Source: an uncultured Halomonas sp. (lineage in GTDB: Bacteria > Pseudomonadota > Gammaproteobacteria > Pseudomonadales > Halomonadaceae). From it: 64,000 nucleotides of DNA. The stretch is from NCBI RefSeq assembly GCF_946887195.1, contig NZ_CAMPKE010000001.1, positions 1 through 64,000 of the forward strand, in the 5' to 3' direction. The translations under genes and the position numbers were made by a program. Below are positions 51,573 to 61,106 of this stretch, piece after piece; positions within the stretch are counted from its first letter, which is position 1, and the number at the start of each line of letters is the position of its first letter. The notes under the pieces were generated by a model. It did no database searches and was not told where the DNA came from. It saw only the letters and a program-made list of their open reading frames with translations.

Positions 51573-52741
51573 ATGGACCTTTTTCCGACTGGCCGTGCTT
51601 TTCGAAGGCCGAAGCCGAAGCGGTACAGCAAGTGCTGCTCTCCAATAAAGTGAACTATTGGACAGGGCAGGAAGGGCGAGAATTCGAACGTGAGTTCTCC
51701 CGTTTCGCCGATACCGAATATGCCATAGCGGTTTCCAATGGAACCACGGCCTTGGATCTCGCGTTGAAGGGGTTGGATATCGGCGAGGGCGATGAGGTGC
51801 TCGTTACCTCGAGAACGTTCCTGGCTTCGGCCTCCTGTATCGTGAACGCGGGGGCGGTGCCGGTATTCGTCGATGTCGATCGTGACTCGCAGAATATCGA
51901 CCCGAGCGCGGTAGCGGCGGCTATCACGCCGGCGACGAAAGCGCTTGTCGCCGTTCACTTGGCAGGCTGGCCCTGTGAGATGGATAGATTGATGGCGCTG
52001 GCCGAAGCGCATGGTATCGCTGTGATCGAGGATTGCGCCCAGGCCCACGGAGCAACTTACAGAGGTAGATGTGTAGGGTCCATCGGGCATGTCGGTTGCT
52101 GGTCATTCTGTCAGGACAAGATCATGACCACCGGTGGCGAGGGTGGCATGGTGACCACCAACGACCGGGACCTGTGGAAGCGCATGTGGGCTTATAAGGA
52201 CCACGGCAAGAGCTGGGACGCGGTCTACACGCGTGAGCATCCACCAGGCTTCCGCTGGCTGCATGAAAGTTTCGGTACCAACTGGCGATTGACCGAGATG
52301 CAGTCCGCGATTGGCCGTATTCAGCTGACGCGAATGCCGCAATGGCACCAGGCACGCAGTGCCAACGCCCAGCGTATCTGGCGGGCGGCCGCCGAATCCC
52401 CCGGGCTACGCGTTCCAGAGATACCCGATCATATCCAGCACGCTGCCTACAAGTGCTATTTGTTCGTCGATCCGCAACGGCTCAATAGCGGCTGGAATCG
52501 GGACGCCATCATCAACGAGATCGTCGCCCAGGGCGTGCCATGTTTTTCCGGTTCCTGCTCTGAAATATATCTCGAGAAAGCATTCGATGGCACCGGTTGG
52601 CGACCCAAGCAGTCGTTACCTGTAGCCAGGGAGTTGGGTGAAACCAGTTTGATGTTCCTGGTACACCCGACGCTGACGGATGCCGAGATCGAGAAAAGTT
52701 GTCGAGTATTGAAAGCGGTGATGCAGGTAGCAGCCGGTTAA
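51566..52741 (+). CDS. DegT/DnrJ/EryC1/StrS-family sugar aminotransferase (391 aa)
   Basis: PLP-dependent enzyme that aminates a nucleotide-linked keto-sugar. It has the family opening ([23 protein letters not shown]), [28 protein letters not shown] (in outline), [15 protein letters not shown] with the PLP-ring aspartate, and [21 protein letters not shown], in which the Lys forms the Schiff base. It starts at GTG 51566 inside ugd. It is not obviously the LegC subtype, yet the second operon lacks a LegC, so it could make the 4-amino group of the nonulosonic acid, or an amino sugar of the repeat unit. Which one is not decidable from sequence. Confidence 0.85.
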   Translation: MLNGPFSDWPCFSKAEAEAVQQVLLSNKVNYWTGQEGREFEREFSRFADTEYAIAVSNGTTALDLALKGLDIGEGDEVLVTSRTFLASASCIVNAGAVPVFVDVDRDSQNIDPSAVAAAITPATKALVAVHLAGWPCEMDRLMALAEAHGIAVIEDCAQAHGATYRGRCVGSIGHVGCWSFCQDKIMTTGGEGGMVTTNDRDLWKRMWAYKDHGKSWDAVYTREHPPGFRWLHESFGTNWRLTEMQSAIGRIQLTRMPQWHQARSANAQRIWRAAAESPGLRVPEIPDHIQHAAYKCYLFVDPQRLNSGWNRDAIINEIVAQGVPCFSGSCSEIYLEKAFDGTGWRPKQSLPVARELGETSLMFLVHPTLTDAEIEKSCRVLKAVMQVAAG

Positions 52742-52779
52742 TTGCAATTATTGTTTCTCTTGGGTTCACGGGAGTCATT

Positions 52780-54651
52780 GTGAATACTTCCCGCAGAGGG
52801 TTCATATACAAGTTATTGGGAATCGGCGCTGTATTTTCGGTTGCGGAGAAAGCCTGGTCAATCGATCCGAATGCCAAGCTTCCCGCAATCGACCCGGCAA
52901 TTGGCGATACGCCGCTTGCGACTGGATATGGCCTGGATGATATGTTGCGTCATGCCGATATCTCCGAAACCCGCGTTACCACTCCATCGGGAGAGCAGGC
53001 GCTGCATGTCGCGCTAAATCGACGCGTTATCTATATCGACTGTATTGCCGCCATGCTTGCACTGGATACGAAAAAACTGATGCATGGCCAACAGGTGACC
53101 GTGAGAGGCTACCATCCAGGCGCTGGCATTGGCGGTGGAACGTTTCATTGGGATGCCGAGAGCACGGCAGCGATCGATGATGGAACCGTTTTCGGGAATT
53201 CACCTCGCGGCCGATTCAAGCGAGCCGTCACAGGCCTGCTATGTGCCACCGACTTTGGCGCGATTCCCGAGGATAAGGTTACCGGCAGCGATGCCTTTTC
53301 CCGCATGCCTCCCGATGAATACCTGATCCGCTACGACATTTGCACCGGTGAGATTGCCTGGGTGGGTGATGGCTATGCTATTTCGACCACGCCGAACAGC
53401 ACCATAACGCTAGATGACGGTGCCGGGCGCTTTTCGATCCATGGTAGCCGTACCAAGGTGCCCTATATCAATCTTGTGGGTAGATTGGAAATTGGCGGGG
53501 CAGACCCCGACAACCGCGCCGTTGGAGTTTATGTCGGCGTAGCCAATATCAAGAACTACTCATCGAGTCCCGCCTTCCGAGCGCAATGGGCCAGTGAAAT
53601 AAAGATTCAGCACGTCGACATTCATCTGCTTGGCGATGACATCGGAAACCAAGGCGTCGCCTTTGTCGTACTGAAAAAGCCCGATTTAGGGTTCTTCCAT
53701 GTCAAGGGCAATATATCGTTGGGCTATCAGTTCATCGGCAACTCAACGGTCGCTGAACCGACTATCGATGGTGGCCGCATCGGCACGTTGATCGCCGACA
53801 AGGACGATAGCTATCGCGGGGTCGAGAATGGCCATCATGGTTGCTATCTGAAGGGCTGCCGTGGACTCGGCGTTAGCCGAATCGAAGTCTACGGCAATGG
53901 CGCTCATGGCTGGAAAACCGATGGTGAGTATCATATCAAGCTGAGAGACAATCAGGCGTGTATCTTCGATTCACTGTATGCCTACGACTCGAAGGATGAG
54001 CATGGCCTGGGGTCGATTTTCATCACCTCGGACGGCAATACCTTGCCGCCCATGGTAGAAAATTACGGCAATTGCTATAACAACGTCTTCGGTTATACGG
54101 ATGCTTATGCATCTTCTCCTGGTGTCAATAAAAACTGTACTATCCATAACGTCAAGGGATCATTCCAAATATCGAGTAAAGACGTTCTTGGGTGGTTAGT
54201 CACTGGGAAATACTCTTTTCTTCCTTCCGCATCGCAGATATTCAATAATTTCGAGTTTAACGGCTGCACTATTGATATACCCGCTCTAAAGGATAACGCT
54301 TGGCTAGTGCGAGCGGTAAAGGCCAGAAATAGCATTTTTCTGCAGAGATTAAGAGTGCACAATACCTCCATCGATTATTTGGATTCCTGTAAGATCAAGG
54401 GGGATGTCGAGTTGGATAGCACTTATGGGAAATACAAATGCAATATCAACAACTCATTGGCGTCCGGTAGCCTGCTCACAAATACCTACGGCAGCCGTGA
54501 AGTAGTGGCGAACATAACGAATACTCATTTCGAAGGAAAGGAAGCACCAACATCATATCAGCCAACCAGGAGAAACTACCGTTATGTCTCATTCGAGGAC
54601 CGGATCTATTTAAGCGAAAATATAACCACGGATGACCTAGGCGTTCGCTGA
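52780..54651 (+). CDS. Tat-exported right-handed beta-helix protein, candidate polysaccharide lyase/depolymerase (623 aa)
   Basis: No certain enzyme family recognised. Starting at GTG 52780 (GGGAG six bases upstream) the protein begins NTSRRGFIYKLLGIGAVFSVAEKAWS (in outline), a twin-arginine signal with SRRGFI and a hydrophobic core, so it should be exported folded to the periplasm. Residues about 85-155 contain QQVTVRGYHPGAGIGGGTFHWD, DDGTVFGN and RGRFKRAV, a module known from phage tailspikes and bacterial pectate-lyase-like proteins that precedes a beta-helix. The rest is rich in short turns with stacked hydrophobics (e.g. IEVYGNGAHGWKTDGEYHI), fitting a parallel beta-helix. Within an exopolysaccharide operon it is likely to cut or edit the polymer, as AlgL does for alginate. 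A longer in-frame reading upstream would lose the Tat signal. Confidence 0.75.
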   Translation: MNTSRRGFIYKLLGIGAVFSVAEKAWSIDPNAKLPAIDPAIGDTPLATGYGLDDMLRHADISETRVTTPSGEQALHVALNRRVIYIDCIAAMLALDTKKLMHGQQVTVRGYHPGAGIGGGTFHWDAESTAAIDDGTVFGNSPRGRFKRAVTGLLCATDFGAIPEDKVTGSDAFSRMPPDEYLIRYDICTGEIAWVGDGYAISTTPNSTITLDDGAGRFSIHGSRTKVPYINLVGRLEIGGADPDNRAVGVYVGVANIKNYSSSPAFRAQWASEIKIQHVDIHLLGDDIGNQGVAFVVLKKPDLGFFHVKGNISLGYQFIGNSTVAEPTIDGGRIGTLIADKDDSYRGVENGHHGCYLKGCRGLGVSRIEVYGNGAHGWKTDGEYHIKLRDNQACIFDSLYAYDSKDEHGLGSIFITSDGNTLPPMVENYGNCYNNVFGYTDAYASSPGVNKNCTIHNVKGSFQISSKDVLGWLVTGKYSFLPSASQIFNNFEFNGCTIDIPALKDNAWLVRAVKARNSIFLQRLRVHNTSIDYLDSCKIKGDVELDSTYGKYKCNINNSLASGSLLTNTYGSREVVANITNTHFEGKEAPTSYQPTRRNYRYVSFEDRIYLSENITTDDLGVR

Positions 54652-54725
54652 GCCATGAGTTGCCAACTACAGTGAATGCGGCGTGTGGCTGTTCTGGTTT
54701 CAGGTTCGATAATCGTGGAGAAAAT

Positions 54726-55595
54726 ATGATAAACAAAAAACCCGAGATAACGGTTATTATTCCTACTTACCACGATTGGGGACGGCTGAGACTTTGCGTG
54801 GAAGCGGTCAAAAGTCAAAATATTGAAGCAGATAGTTATGAGGTCATTATCGTTAACAATGACCCTGAAGACCGATTGCCGGCTAACTTTGATTTGCCAA
54901 ATAATTTCCAGCTGATCAGTGAAAGTGGCCCCGGCTCCTATGCGGCAAGAAACGCGGCCTTGAAAATCGCGCAGGGGGAGGTCATTGCCTTTACCGATTC
55001 GGATTGCCGCCCTGCACCCGACTGGCTATCGAACGGCATGAAATATCTGATTGGGGGTGCCGATCGAGTCGCTGGGCGTGTGGAATTGAGCTTCAAGGAT
55101 AACAATCTCTCTTGGGCTGAGATTTATGAGAAAGCCTTCTCTTTTCAACAGCATAAGAATGCAGCTCATGGCGTTTCCGTGACAGCGAACCTGATTGCCT
55201 GGCGTAGGGTGTTGGATGAAGTAGGCCCTTTCAACGATAAATTGATGTCTGGCGGCGATATCGAATGGAACGCCCGAGCCACGGCAATGGGTAAGTCCAT
55301 CGTTTTTGGGGATGGCTGTACTGTCTTTCACCCGGCAAGAGCCAGCTTCCCTGAGCTGATAGCCAAGCGTAAAAGAATTGCCGGCGGCACTTACAGCATC
55401 CATGGCCTGAGAACAGCCGATGTATTGAAGGGGCTGATGCCGCCCGTCAATACGCTTCCCAATCTCGTTCGCGATAAAAAGCTGGCTGTACGGGAAAGGG
55501 CCATCGCTTTTCTAGTCTGTTATTACTTGAAGGTCTACCGACTGTATTTACTGCTTAGGTTTCAAGCCGGCCTGGAACGCCCTAGTCGAGTTTAA
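54726..55595 (+). CDS. GT2-family glycosyltransferase (289 aa)
   Basis: Third GT-A transferase of the first polysaccharide operon and its last gene. EITVIIPTYHDWGRLRLCVEAV opens the fold, then YEVIIVNNDPEDRLP, GSYAARNAALKIAQGEVIAFTDSDCRP (in outline) with DSD as the metal site, and SGGDIEWNARATAMGKSIVFG, the D-E-W catalytic-base motif. The C-terminal helix region is basic and may be membrane-associated. The ATG at 54726 follows GTGGAG. Nearest family flavour is the WcaA/ExoO-type GT2 group; donor sugar unknown. Confidence 0.88.
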   Translation: MINKKPEITVIIPTYHDWGRLRLCVEAVKSQNIEADSYEVIIVNNDPEDRLPANFDLPNNFQLISESGPGSYAARNAALKIAQGEVIAFTDSDCRPAPDWLSNGMKYLIGGADRVAGRVELSFKDNNLSWAEIYEKAFSFQQHKNAAHGVSVTANLIAWRRVLDEVGPFNDKLMSGGDIEWNARATAMGKSIVFGDGCTVFHPARASFPELIAKRKRIAGGTYSIHGLRTADVLKGLMPPVNTLPNLVRDKKLAVRERAIAFLVCYYLKVYRLYLLLRFQAGLERPSRV

Positions 55596-56141
55596 TAACT
55601 GACAAAGGAGGCCTTTAGTGTGTTGCTTGCCTTGGCTGACGCTTTTCTCACCGCCATTCGGCGGCCTTCATTTTCGACCCAATTTGAGCGCTTTAGGGTA
55701 TTGATAACCCGGTCGCGATGGTTGCTGACTTTCTTGCCACTAAGGTCTTGAGCGCACCTCATGCGCAGTGCCATTAGTCACGTAGTAATCCATATCGATC
55801 ATTTTTCTCATTAATTATTTTTCTACCTTATTAGTATCGTTGGAAGAAAACTATTAAAAAAATGAGCATATGGCTAGCGGTTTTATGTGTAACAATATGT
55901 ATTAAGCGTGTGGTTGATGTAAATCCTTGTTAAATCCCCCTGAGTTCTTCCAGTTAATATGTCGGGGATTATCATGGCTCTGGAAATTCCAGTTGGAGCC
56001 AGGGGCGGTAGCGTGGGTTAAATAAACAATCAGTTGTTGTGGTTTAGAGATTGAATGGCACTGTACTCCACAATATTTTAAATACAGCTTGCTGGGGCGT
56101 GTAAGAACGTGCGCAATTTCTCAGCCAGGGAATCGATATCT
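55596..56141 (+). other. Leader of the nonulosonic-acid operon
   Basis: 546 bases without a convincing gene. The first 180 bases are GC-rich, with small hairpins such as AAAGG-N3-CCTTT near 55605. A 60-codon minus-strand frame here has no recognisable features. From about 55790 the sequence turns AT-rich, as in the leader at 40156, and ends with a JUMPstart/ops element at about 55975-56015, 127 bases before legB. Confidence 0.65.
56004..56015 (+). promoter_or_regulatory. JUMPstart/ops element of the nonulosonic-acid operon
   Basis: Exact ops GGCGGTAGCGTG at 56004-56015, preceded by GGAGCCAGGG and, further upstream, GGCTCTGG at about 55976. Together they match the classic JUMPstart order (GCTCTGG ... 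AAGCCAGGGGCGGTAGCGTG) much better than the first leader does. RfaH-dependent read-through of the following long operon is expected. Confidence 0.9.
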
Positions 56142-57152
56142 ATGAATTTAATGGGTAAAAAAATATTGGTTACCGGGGCGGACGGATTTATTGGTTCGCA
56201 TCTCACGGAAGCGTTAGTGAGGCGCGGCTATGACGTCAAAGCCTTCGTGATGTATAACGCTTTCAACAGTTGGGGTTGGCTGGACGAAGCTCCCCTGGAT
56301 ATCCGTAGCCATATAGAAATCGTTGCTGGCGATATCCGCGACCCTCATGGCGTGCGTCACGCGATGCGTGGTTGCGATGTCGTGTTTCATCTCGCTGCGC
56401 TGATTGCCATTCCGTATTCCTATCACTCCCCCGACACCTATGTGGATACCAACATCAAGGGGACGCTCAATGTCGTGCAGGCGGCGCGTGATCTGGGAGT
56501 GGCCAAGGTCGTGCATACCTCTACCAGCGAGGTTTATGGCACCGCTCGCCAGGTACCCATTACCGAGGATCACCCGCTGCAGGGGCAATCTCCCTACTCG
56601 GCGTCCAAGATCGGCGCCGATCAGATCGCTCTATCTTTCCATCGCTCCTTCTCCACGCCAGTGGCTTTGATACGCCCCTTCAATACCTACGGGCCTCGCC
56701 AATCCGCGCGTGCCGTGATTCCTACCATCATTTCCCAAATCGCCTCCGGCGTGCAGCGACTCAGCTTGGGTTCGGTACACCCAACGCGTGATTTCAGCTT
56801 TGTCGAAGACACCGTGGCCGGCTTCATTCGTGTCGCCGAATGCGACGCATCGATCGGGGAGGTCATCAATGTGGGTAGCGGCTTCGAAATCAGCATTGGC
56901 GATACGACGGCGCTGATTGCCGATCTGATGGGAAGCGAGGTGATCATCGAGACCGATCCGCAGCGCTTGCGTCCCGCCGATAGCGAAGTCGAGCGCCTCT
57001 GGGCAAGCACTGAAAAGGCCTCACGACTACTGGGTCACCATCCGGATCATGGTGGGCTCGATGGCTTGCGGCGAGGGCTCGAGAAGACCATCACCTGGTT
57101 TAGCCAGGCCGAGAACCTGGCGCGCTACAAGTCTCATCTCTACAACATCTAG
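56142..57152 (+). CDS. legB: LegB-type nucleotide-sugar 4,6-dehydratase (336 aa)
   Basis: Extended SDR enzyme that makes the 4-keto-6-deoxy intermediate from a GlcNAc nucleotide sugar, the first committed step to legionaminic acid. The cofactor motif is ILVTGADGFIGSHLTEALV. The subfamily-specific AFVMYNAFNSWGWLDEAP and DTYVDTNIKGTLNVVQAARDLG (in outline), HTSTSEVYGTA and YSASK (catalytic Tyr and Lys), and RPFNTYGPRQSARAVIPTII closely follow known LegB proteins. The ATG at 56142 is chosen; an ATG nine bases on is possible. First gene after the ops leader. Confidence 0.9.
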   Translation: MNLMGKKILVTGADGFIGSHLTEALVRRGYDVKAFVMYNAFNSWGWLDEAPLDIRSHIEIVAGDIRDPHGVRHAMRGCDVVFHLAALIAIPYSYHSPDTYVDTNIKGTLNVVQAARDLGVAKVVHTSTSEVYGTARQVPITEDHPLQGQSPYSASKIGADQIALSFHRSFSTPVALIRPFNTYGPRQSARAVIPTIISQIASGVQRLSLGSVHPTRDFSFVEDTVAGFIRVAECDASIGEVINVGSGFEISIGDTTALIADLMGSEVIIETDPQRLRPADSEVERLWASTEKASRLLGHHPDHGGLDGLRRGLEKTITWFSQAENLARYKSHLYNI

Positions 57153-57159
57153 GCTGAAC

Positions 57160-57786
57160 ATGAGCGAGTTCTACATCGTGGGTGGCGGTGGCCATGCGCG
57201 GGTACTGCTGTATGCGCTGAAGCAGTTGGGACACCGTGTCGGCGGTTATACGGCGCCGCGCGACGGAGGTTCGTCGATGGCGATTCCGTTTTTGGGCAGC
57301 GATGCCGTTTTCCTCGATCGTGATGCGCCATTACCCAGGCTGGCGGTGTTAGGGCTAGGCAAGCTGGCAAACGGCCGGCAGCGCCTCGAGTTGCTCGAGC
57401 GCTACCAGGCCCATGGATTCGATTTCCCTGTCTTGCATACTCTGCGCGCCACCGTGCACGACGATGTCAGCTCTGGCGCGGGAAGCGTAATCCTCGACGG
57501 GGCCGTGGTGATTACCGGTAGCCGATTGGGCCGCGCCTGCATCGTCAATACCAACGCCACCGTCGATCACGACTGCGTGCTGGGCGACGACGTTCATGTG
57601 GCCTCCGGGGCCACGCTTAGCGGCGGAGTGGTCGTCGGCGACCGATGCATGATCGGCACGGGCGCCAATCTCATCCACGCCGTGCGTCTATGCGCCGACT
57701 CGCTAATCGGCGCCGGAGCGACGGTAGTTCACGACATCACGACACCCGGCACCTATGTGGGAACCCCGGCGAGGAGAATTGCATGA
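57160..57786 (+). CDS. neuD: NeuD/PglD-type left-handed beta-helix acyltransferase (208 aa)
   Basis: Hexapeptide-repeat acetyltransferase. The N-terminal Rossmann-like part binds the sugar nucleotide (FYIVGGGGHARVLLYALKQLG), and the C-terminal part is a beta-helix (GSVILDGAVVITGSRLGRACIVNTNATVDHDC in outline), with the histidine pair VDHDC as catalytic base and acetyl-CoA site. In a legionaminic pathway it most likely N-acetylates the 4-amino group (the LegH/PglD role); O-acetylation of the finished sugar, as for NeuD of group B streptococci, is the alternative. It follows legB by seven bases and overlaps the synthase gene by four. Confidence 0.85.
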   Translation: MSEFYIVGGGGHARVLLYALKQLGHRVGGYTAPRDGGSSMAIPFLGSDAVFLDRDAPLPRLAVLGLGKLANGRQRLELLERYQAHGFDFPVLHTLRATVHDDVSSGAGSVILDGAVVITGSRLGRACIVNTNATVDHDCVLGDDVHVASGATLSGGVVVGDRCMIGTGANLIHAVRLCADSLIGAGATVVHDITTPGTYVGTPARRIA

Positions 57787-58802
57787 GTGAGTCCGCTTCC
57801 ACGTTCGTGATCGCCGAAGCCGGCGTGAATCACAATGGCTCGCTGGCGTTGGCGCTCGAGCTGGTGGATAGCGCCCAGGCTTGTGGCGCCGATGCCGTCA
57901 AGTTCCAGACCTTCAAGGCGGATCGCCTGGTCACGCGCCAGGCCGATACGGCCGCCTACCAAAAACGGACGATGTCAGAGCCGATGTCGCAGTACGCGAT
58001 GCTCAAGACGCTCGAGCTGTCCGAGGCGGATTTCAGGCAGATCCATGAGCACTGCCAGGCCCGCGGAGTCGAGTTTCTTTCCAGCCCCTTCGATGAGCTC
58101 AGCGCCGCCTTTCTGAATGATCTCGGCATGCGCACGTTCAAGATTCCTTCGGGAGAAATAACCAATACGCCGCTATTGGAAGCCATCGGCGCCTTGGGCA
58201 AGGCGGTGATCGTTTCGACCGGCATGTGCTGGTTGAGCGAGGTGGAATCCGCGCTGCGAACCCTCGAGAAGGCAGGCGCCGCCGAGATTACGCTGCTGCA
58301 CTGCGTAACGGAGTATCCCGCTCCCTACGCCGAGATCAACCTGTCCGCCATGGGTACCCTGGCGAATGCCTTCGGAGTGAAGGTGGGCTACTCGGATCAC
58401 ACCGCGGGTATCGAGATCCCCATCGCGGCGGTGGCGATGGGAGCAACGATGATCGAGAAGCACTTCACCCTGGATGCCGCCATGTCGGGGCCGGATCATG
58501 CGGCTTCCATGGAGCCGGGGGATTTCCGGCGCATGATCCAGGCCATACGACACGTCGAGAGTGCGCGCGGCGATGGCCGCAAGCGACCGGCTCCCTGCGA
58601 GCATGCCAATCTCGATGTGGTTCGCAAGAGCATCGCCGCCGGCCAAAACATCGCCGAAGGCGAAATCATCACGCGCGGCGATTTGACCGTGAAACGCCCG
58701 GGAACGGGGTTGTCGCCTTCCATGCTGGAAATGCTGATTGGCCGCCGTGCCACTCGTGCGATCGATGCCGATGAGCTCATCGACTGGAGCGACCTGGCAT
58801 GA
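57783..58802 (+). CDS. legI: NeuB/LegI-type nonulosonic acid synthase (339 aa)
   Basis: Condenses a six-carbon N-acyl amino sugar with phosphoenolpyruvate to form a nine-carbon nonulosonic acid. The NeuB TIM barrel (1-270) opens with FVIAEAGVNHNGSLALALELVDSA (in outline), has ADAVKFQTFKADRLVT, KIPSGEITNTPLLEAIG, VIVSTGMCWLSEV and YSDHTAGIEIPIAAVAMGATMIEKHFTLD (in outline) with the Mn-binding HF. A C-terminal SAF (antifreeze-like) domain spans about 280-339 (VRKSIAAGQNIAEGEIITRGDLTVKRPG in outline). Legionaminic rather than neuraminic or pseudaminic specificity is inferred from the neighbouring legB, ptmE and legF. Confidence 0.92.
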   Translation: MSESASTFVIAEAGVNHNGSLALALELVDSAQACGADAVKFQTFKADRLVTRQADTAAYQKRTMSEPMSQYAMLKTLELSEADFRQIHEHCQARGVEFLSSPFDELSAAFLNDLGMRTFKIPSGEITNTPLLEAIGALGKAVIVSTGMCWLSEVESALRTLEKAGAAEITLLHCVTEYPAPYAEINLSAMGTLANAFGVKVGYSDHTAGIEIPIAAVAMGATMIEKHFTLDAAMSGPDHAASMEPGDFRRMIQAIRHVESARGDGRKRPAPCEHANLDVVRKSIAAGQNIAEGEIITRGDLTVKRPGTGLSPSMLEMLIGRRATRAIDADELIDWSDLA

Positions 58803-60028
58803 GTCCACGCCGGATCTGGGTGCTGACGACGACCCGCGCCGATTATGGTTTGCTCTACTGGCTGCTGCGCGAGATCGGCGACGATCCCGAATTGGAATTG
58901 ATGCTGGCGGTAACCGGTACGCATCTCTCGACGGAGTTCGGCCATACCGTCGAGGAGATCGAGCGCGATGGCTTTCGTATCCATCGGCGCATGGAAATCC
59001 TGCTGTCATCGGACAGCCGCAGCGCCATGACCAAGGCCATGGGCTTGGCCATGCTGGCCTGCGGCGACGCTCTGGCCGAGGATCGCCCCGACCTGTTGGT
59101 GATGCTCGGCGATCGTTTCGAGATCGTGCCGGTCGCGTTGGCCGCGGTCGTGCAAGGGCTTCCGGTGGTTCATCTTCACGGCGGTGAAACCAGCCGCGGC
59201 GCGCTCGATGAGTATTTTCGGCATGCGGTCACCAAGCTCGCCAACGTTCATTTTCCGGCGACCGAAGCCTACAGGCAACGCATCCTGCAGATGGGTGAGA
59301 ACCCGGCCCTGACATTCAACTATGGCGCCCCGGGGTTGGATCATCTTTACCGCAGTGAGTCGATGGAGCGCGAGGCGCTGGCCGAAGCGCTCGGCATGAC
59401 GCTGGATCGCCCGACGGCGATCGTCACTTATCACCCGGTCACGGGCGAAGCGGATGCCTCGGTCGAAACACAGATCGCGGCCTTGCTGGAGGCCCTCGAA
59501 TCCTATGACGATCTTCAACTCGTCTTTACGAAGGCCAATGCCGACACCCAAGGACGTGAAATAAACGCGCGCCTGACCCGGTGGTGCAGCGCGCATCCCG
59601 AACGTGGCCAGCTTTTTTCCAACCTGGGCCAACGGCTTTATCACGGCTGCCTTCGCCATTTGGATCTGATGATCGGCAATTCCTCGAGCGGCCTGGTCGA
59701 AGCACCCTCCTTTCGACTGCCCGTGGTCAATATCGGTGCCCGCCAGGAAGGGCGCTTGGCGGCGCGCAACGTCATCTCGGTGAGTTGCGACGCCGCTGAC
59801 ATTCGCAGCGGGCTCGATCGGGCGCTGAGCCCAGCGTTTCGTGCCTCGCTGACTGGCATGACAAACCCCTACGACAGATTCAACGATGGCGGTGCTTCAC
59901 GAAGAATCAAGGAAACCCTCAAGACTATTCCGCTCGATGAGACGTTAACAAAAAAGCATTTTCATGACGTATCGGTTGACGCCGGGAACGATGAGAGAAG
60001 GGAGGTCATATGTTCGAATCAATCTTGA
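58799..60028 (+). CDS. legG: NeuC/LegG-type hydrolysing nucleotide-sugar 2-epimerase (409 aa)
   Basis: Removes the nucleotide and inverts C2 to give the free manno-configured sugar used by the synthase. It has IWVLTTTRADYGLLYWLLREI at the start, LVMLGDRFEIVPVALAA, VVHLHGGETSRGALDEYFRHAVTKLA (in outline) and HLDLMIGNSSSGLVEAPSFRLPVVNIGARQEGR (in outline), all typical of the NeuC branch of GT-B-fold epimerases. The C-terminal 25 residues are charged and extend past the usual end; they overlap the ptmE start by 19 bases. Start overlaps legI by four bases. Confidence 0.92.
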   Translation: MSPRRIWVLTTTRADYGLLYWLLREIGDDPELELMLAVTGTHLSTEFGHTVEEIERDGFRIHRRMEILLSSDSRSAMTKAMGLAMLACGDALAEDRPDLLVMLGDRFEIVPVALAAVVQGLPVVHLHGGETSRGALDEYFRHAVTKLANVHFPATEAYRQRILQMGENPALTFNYGAPGLDHLYRSESMEREALAEALGMTLDRPTAIVTYHPVTGEADASVETQIAALLEALESYDDLQLVFTKANADTQGREINARLTRWCSAHPERGQLFSNLGQRLYHGCLRHLDLMIGNSSSGLVEAPSFRLPVVNIGARQEGRLAARNVISVSCDAADIRSGLDRALSPAFRASLTGMTNPYDRFNDGGASRRIKETLKTIPLDETLTKKHFHDVSVDAGNDERREVICSNQS

Positions 60029-61071
60029 TCGGCGAACAGCGCAAGGTTCTGGAGGCGCTATATCAGCTGGAGGAGACGAGCCGAAAGATTCTCTATGTCG
60101 TCAAGGAGGATAACCGGCTGGTCGGCACCCTGACCGATGGCGATGTCCGTCGCTGGATATTGGGTGGGGGAGATCTGGATGGTGAGGTCGGCGCGGTCTG
60201 CAATCATGTGCCTTATGCGGCCAAGGCTGGCGATGATATCGAAATCATCAAGAAAGCCATGCACTCCCTGCAGATCACATCGGTACCGGTTCTCGATGAA
60301 GAAGAAAACATCATCGATGTGTATTTTTGGGAAACCCTGTTTCAGGAAGCGGGGGAGGCCAGAAAAGTCCAACCACTCAACCTGCCCGTCGTGGTAATGG
60401 CCGGTGGCAAGGGGTCTCGACTCGCGCCCTTTACCAACGTGCTCCCCAAGCCGCTCATTCCTGTCGGGGAAAAAACTGCGATCGAAGTCATTATCGATTC
60501 TTTCGTCGGCTACGGAATGAATGATTTCTATCTTTCGGTCAATTACAAGTCGAAGTTGATCCAGGCCTATTTCGAAGAGCTTAATCACTCCTATCGAATC
60601 AACTATATCTATGAGGATAAGCCGTTAGGCACTGGTGGCAGCTTGCATGCTCTGATCGGCAAGTTCAATGGCGATCTGATCGTCACCAACTGCGATGTGA
60701 TAATCAGAGCGGATTATCATGCCATGGTCGAGCACCATCATAAGGAAGGCAACGATATTACCATGGTGGTATCGATGCGCCCCTACGATATTCCCTACGG
60801 TATTTGCGATATCGTGGACAATGGGCAGCTTTGCGCGATGCGCGAGAAGCCGCATTATAACTTCATGGTGAATACGGGATTGTATGTGCTGAAATCATCG
60901 GTACTCGACATGATTCCAGAAAATCAGTTCTACCATCTCACTGAACTCATCGATAGCGTAAAGAGCCACAATGGACGTGTTGGTGTTTTTCCCATCAGTG
61001 CTCAGGCTTGGTCGGATACCGGTGAATGGCAGCAATATTGCGACACCATGGCGCAAATGAGATCCGCATAA
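60010..61071 (+). CDS. ptmE: PtmE-type nucleotidyltransferase with CBS domains (353 aa)
   Basis: Two CBS motifs (about residues 5-115; ILYVVKEDNRLVGTLTDGDVRRWI and MHSLQITSVPVLDEEENIIDVY in outline) precede a sugar-phosphate nucleotidyltransferase domain (about 125-350). Its signature runs VVMAGGKGSRLAPFT then LPKPLIPVG, followed by YIYEDKPLGTGGSL and NCDVI for the metal site. In Campylobacter jejuni the same architecture (PtmE) is a glucosamine-1-phosphate guanylyltransferase that supplies the GDP-linked precursor for legionaminic acid. Presence here suggests the GDP route. GGGAGGT precedes the ATG. Confidence 0.9.
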   Translation: MFESILIGEQRKVLEALYQLEETSRKILYVVKEDNRLVGTLTDGDVRRWILGGGDLDGEVGAVCNHVPYAAKAGDDIEIIKKAMHSLQITSVPVLDEEENIIDVYFWETLFQEAGEARKVQPLNLPVVVMAGGKGSRLAPFTNVLPKPLIPVGEKTAIEVIIDSFVGYGMNDFYLSVNYKSKLIQAYFEELNHSYRINYIYEDKPLGTGGSLHALIGKFNGDLIVTNCDVIIRADYHAMVEHHHKEGNDITMVVSMRPYDIPYGICDIVDNGQLCAMREKPHYNFMVNTGLYVLKSSVLDMIPENQFYHLTELIDSVKSHNGRVGVFPISAQAWSDTGEWQQYCDTMAQMRSA

Positions 61072-61106
61072 GCACTATCCATTCAACTCCCTCAGGTGGC
61101 GATTCC

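Noticed and set aside
55592..55774. A 60-codon minus-strand frame in the second leader, considered as a transposase remnant
   Set aside because: No DDE or other transposase motif and no inverted repeats around it; left as part of the non-coding leader.
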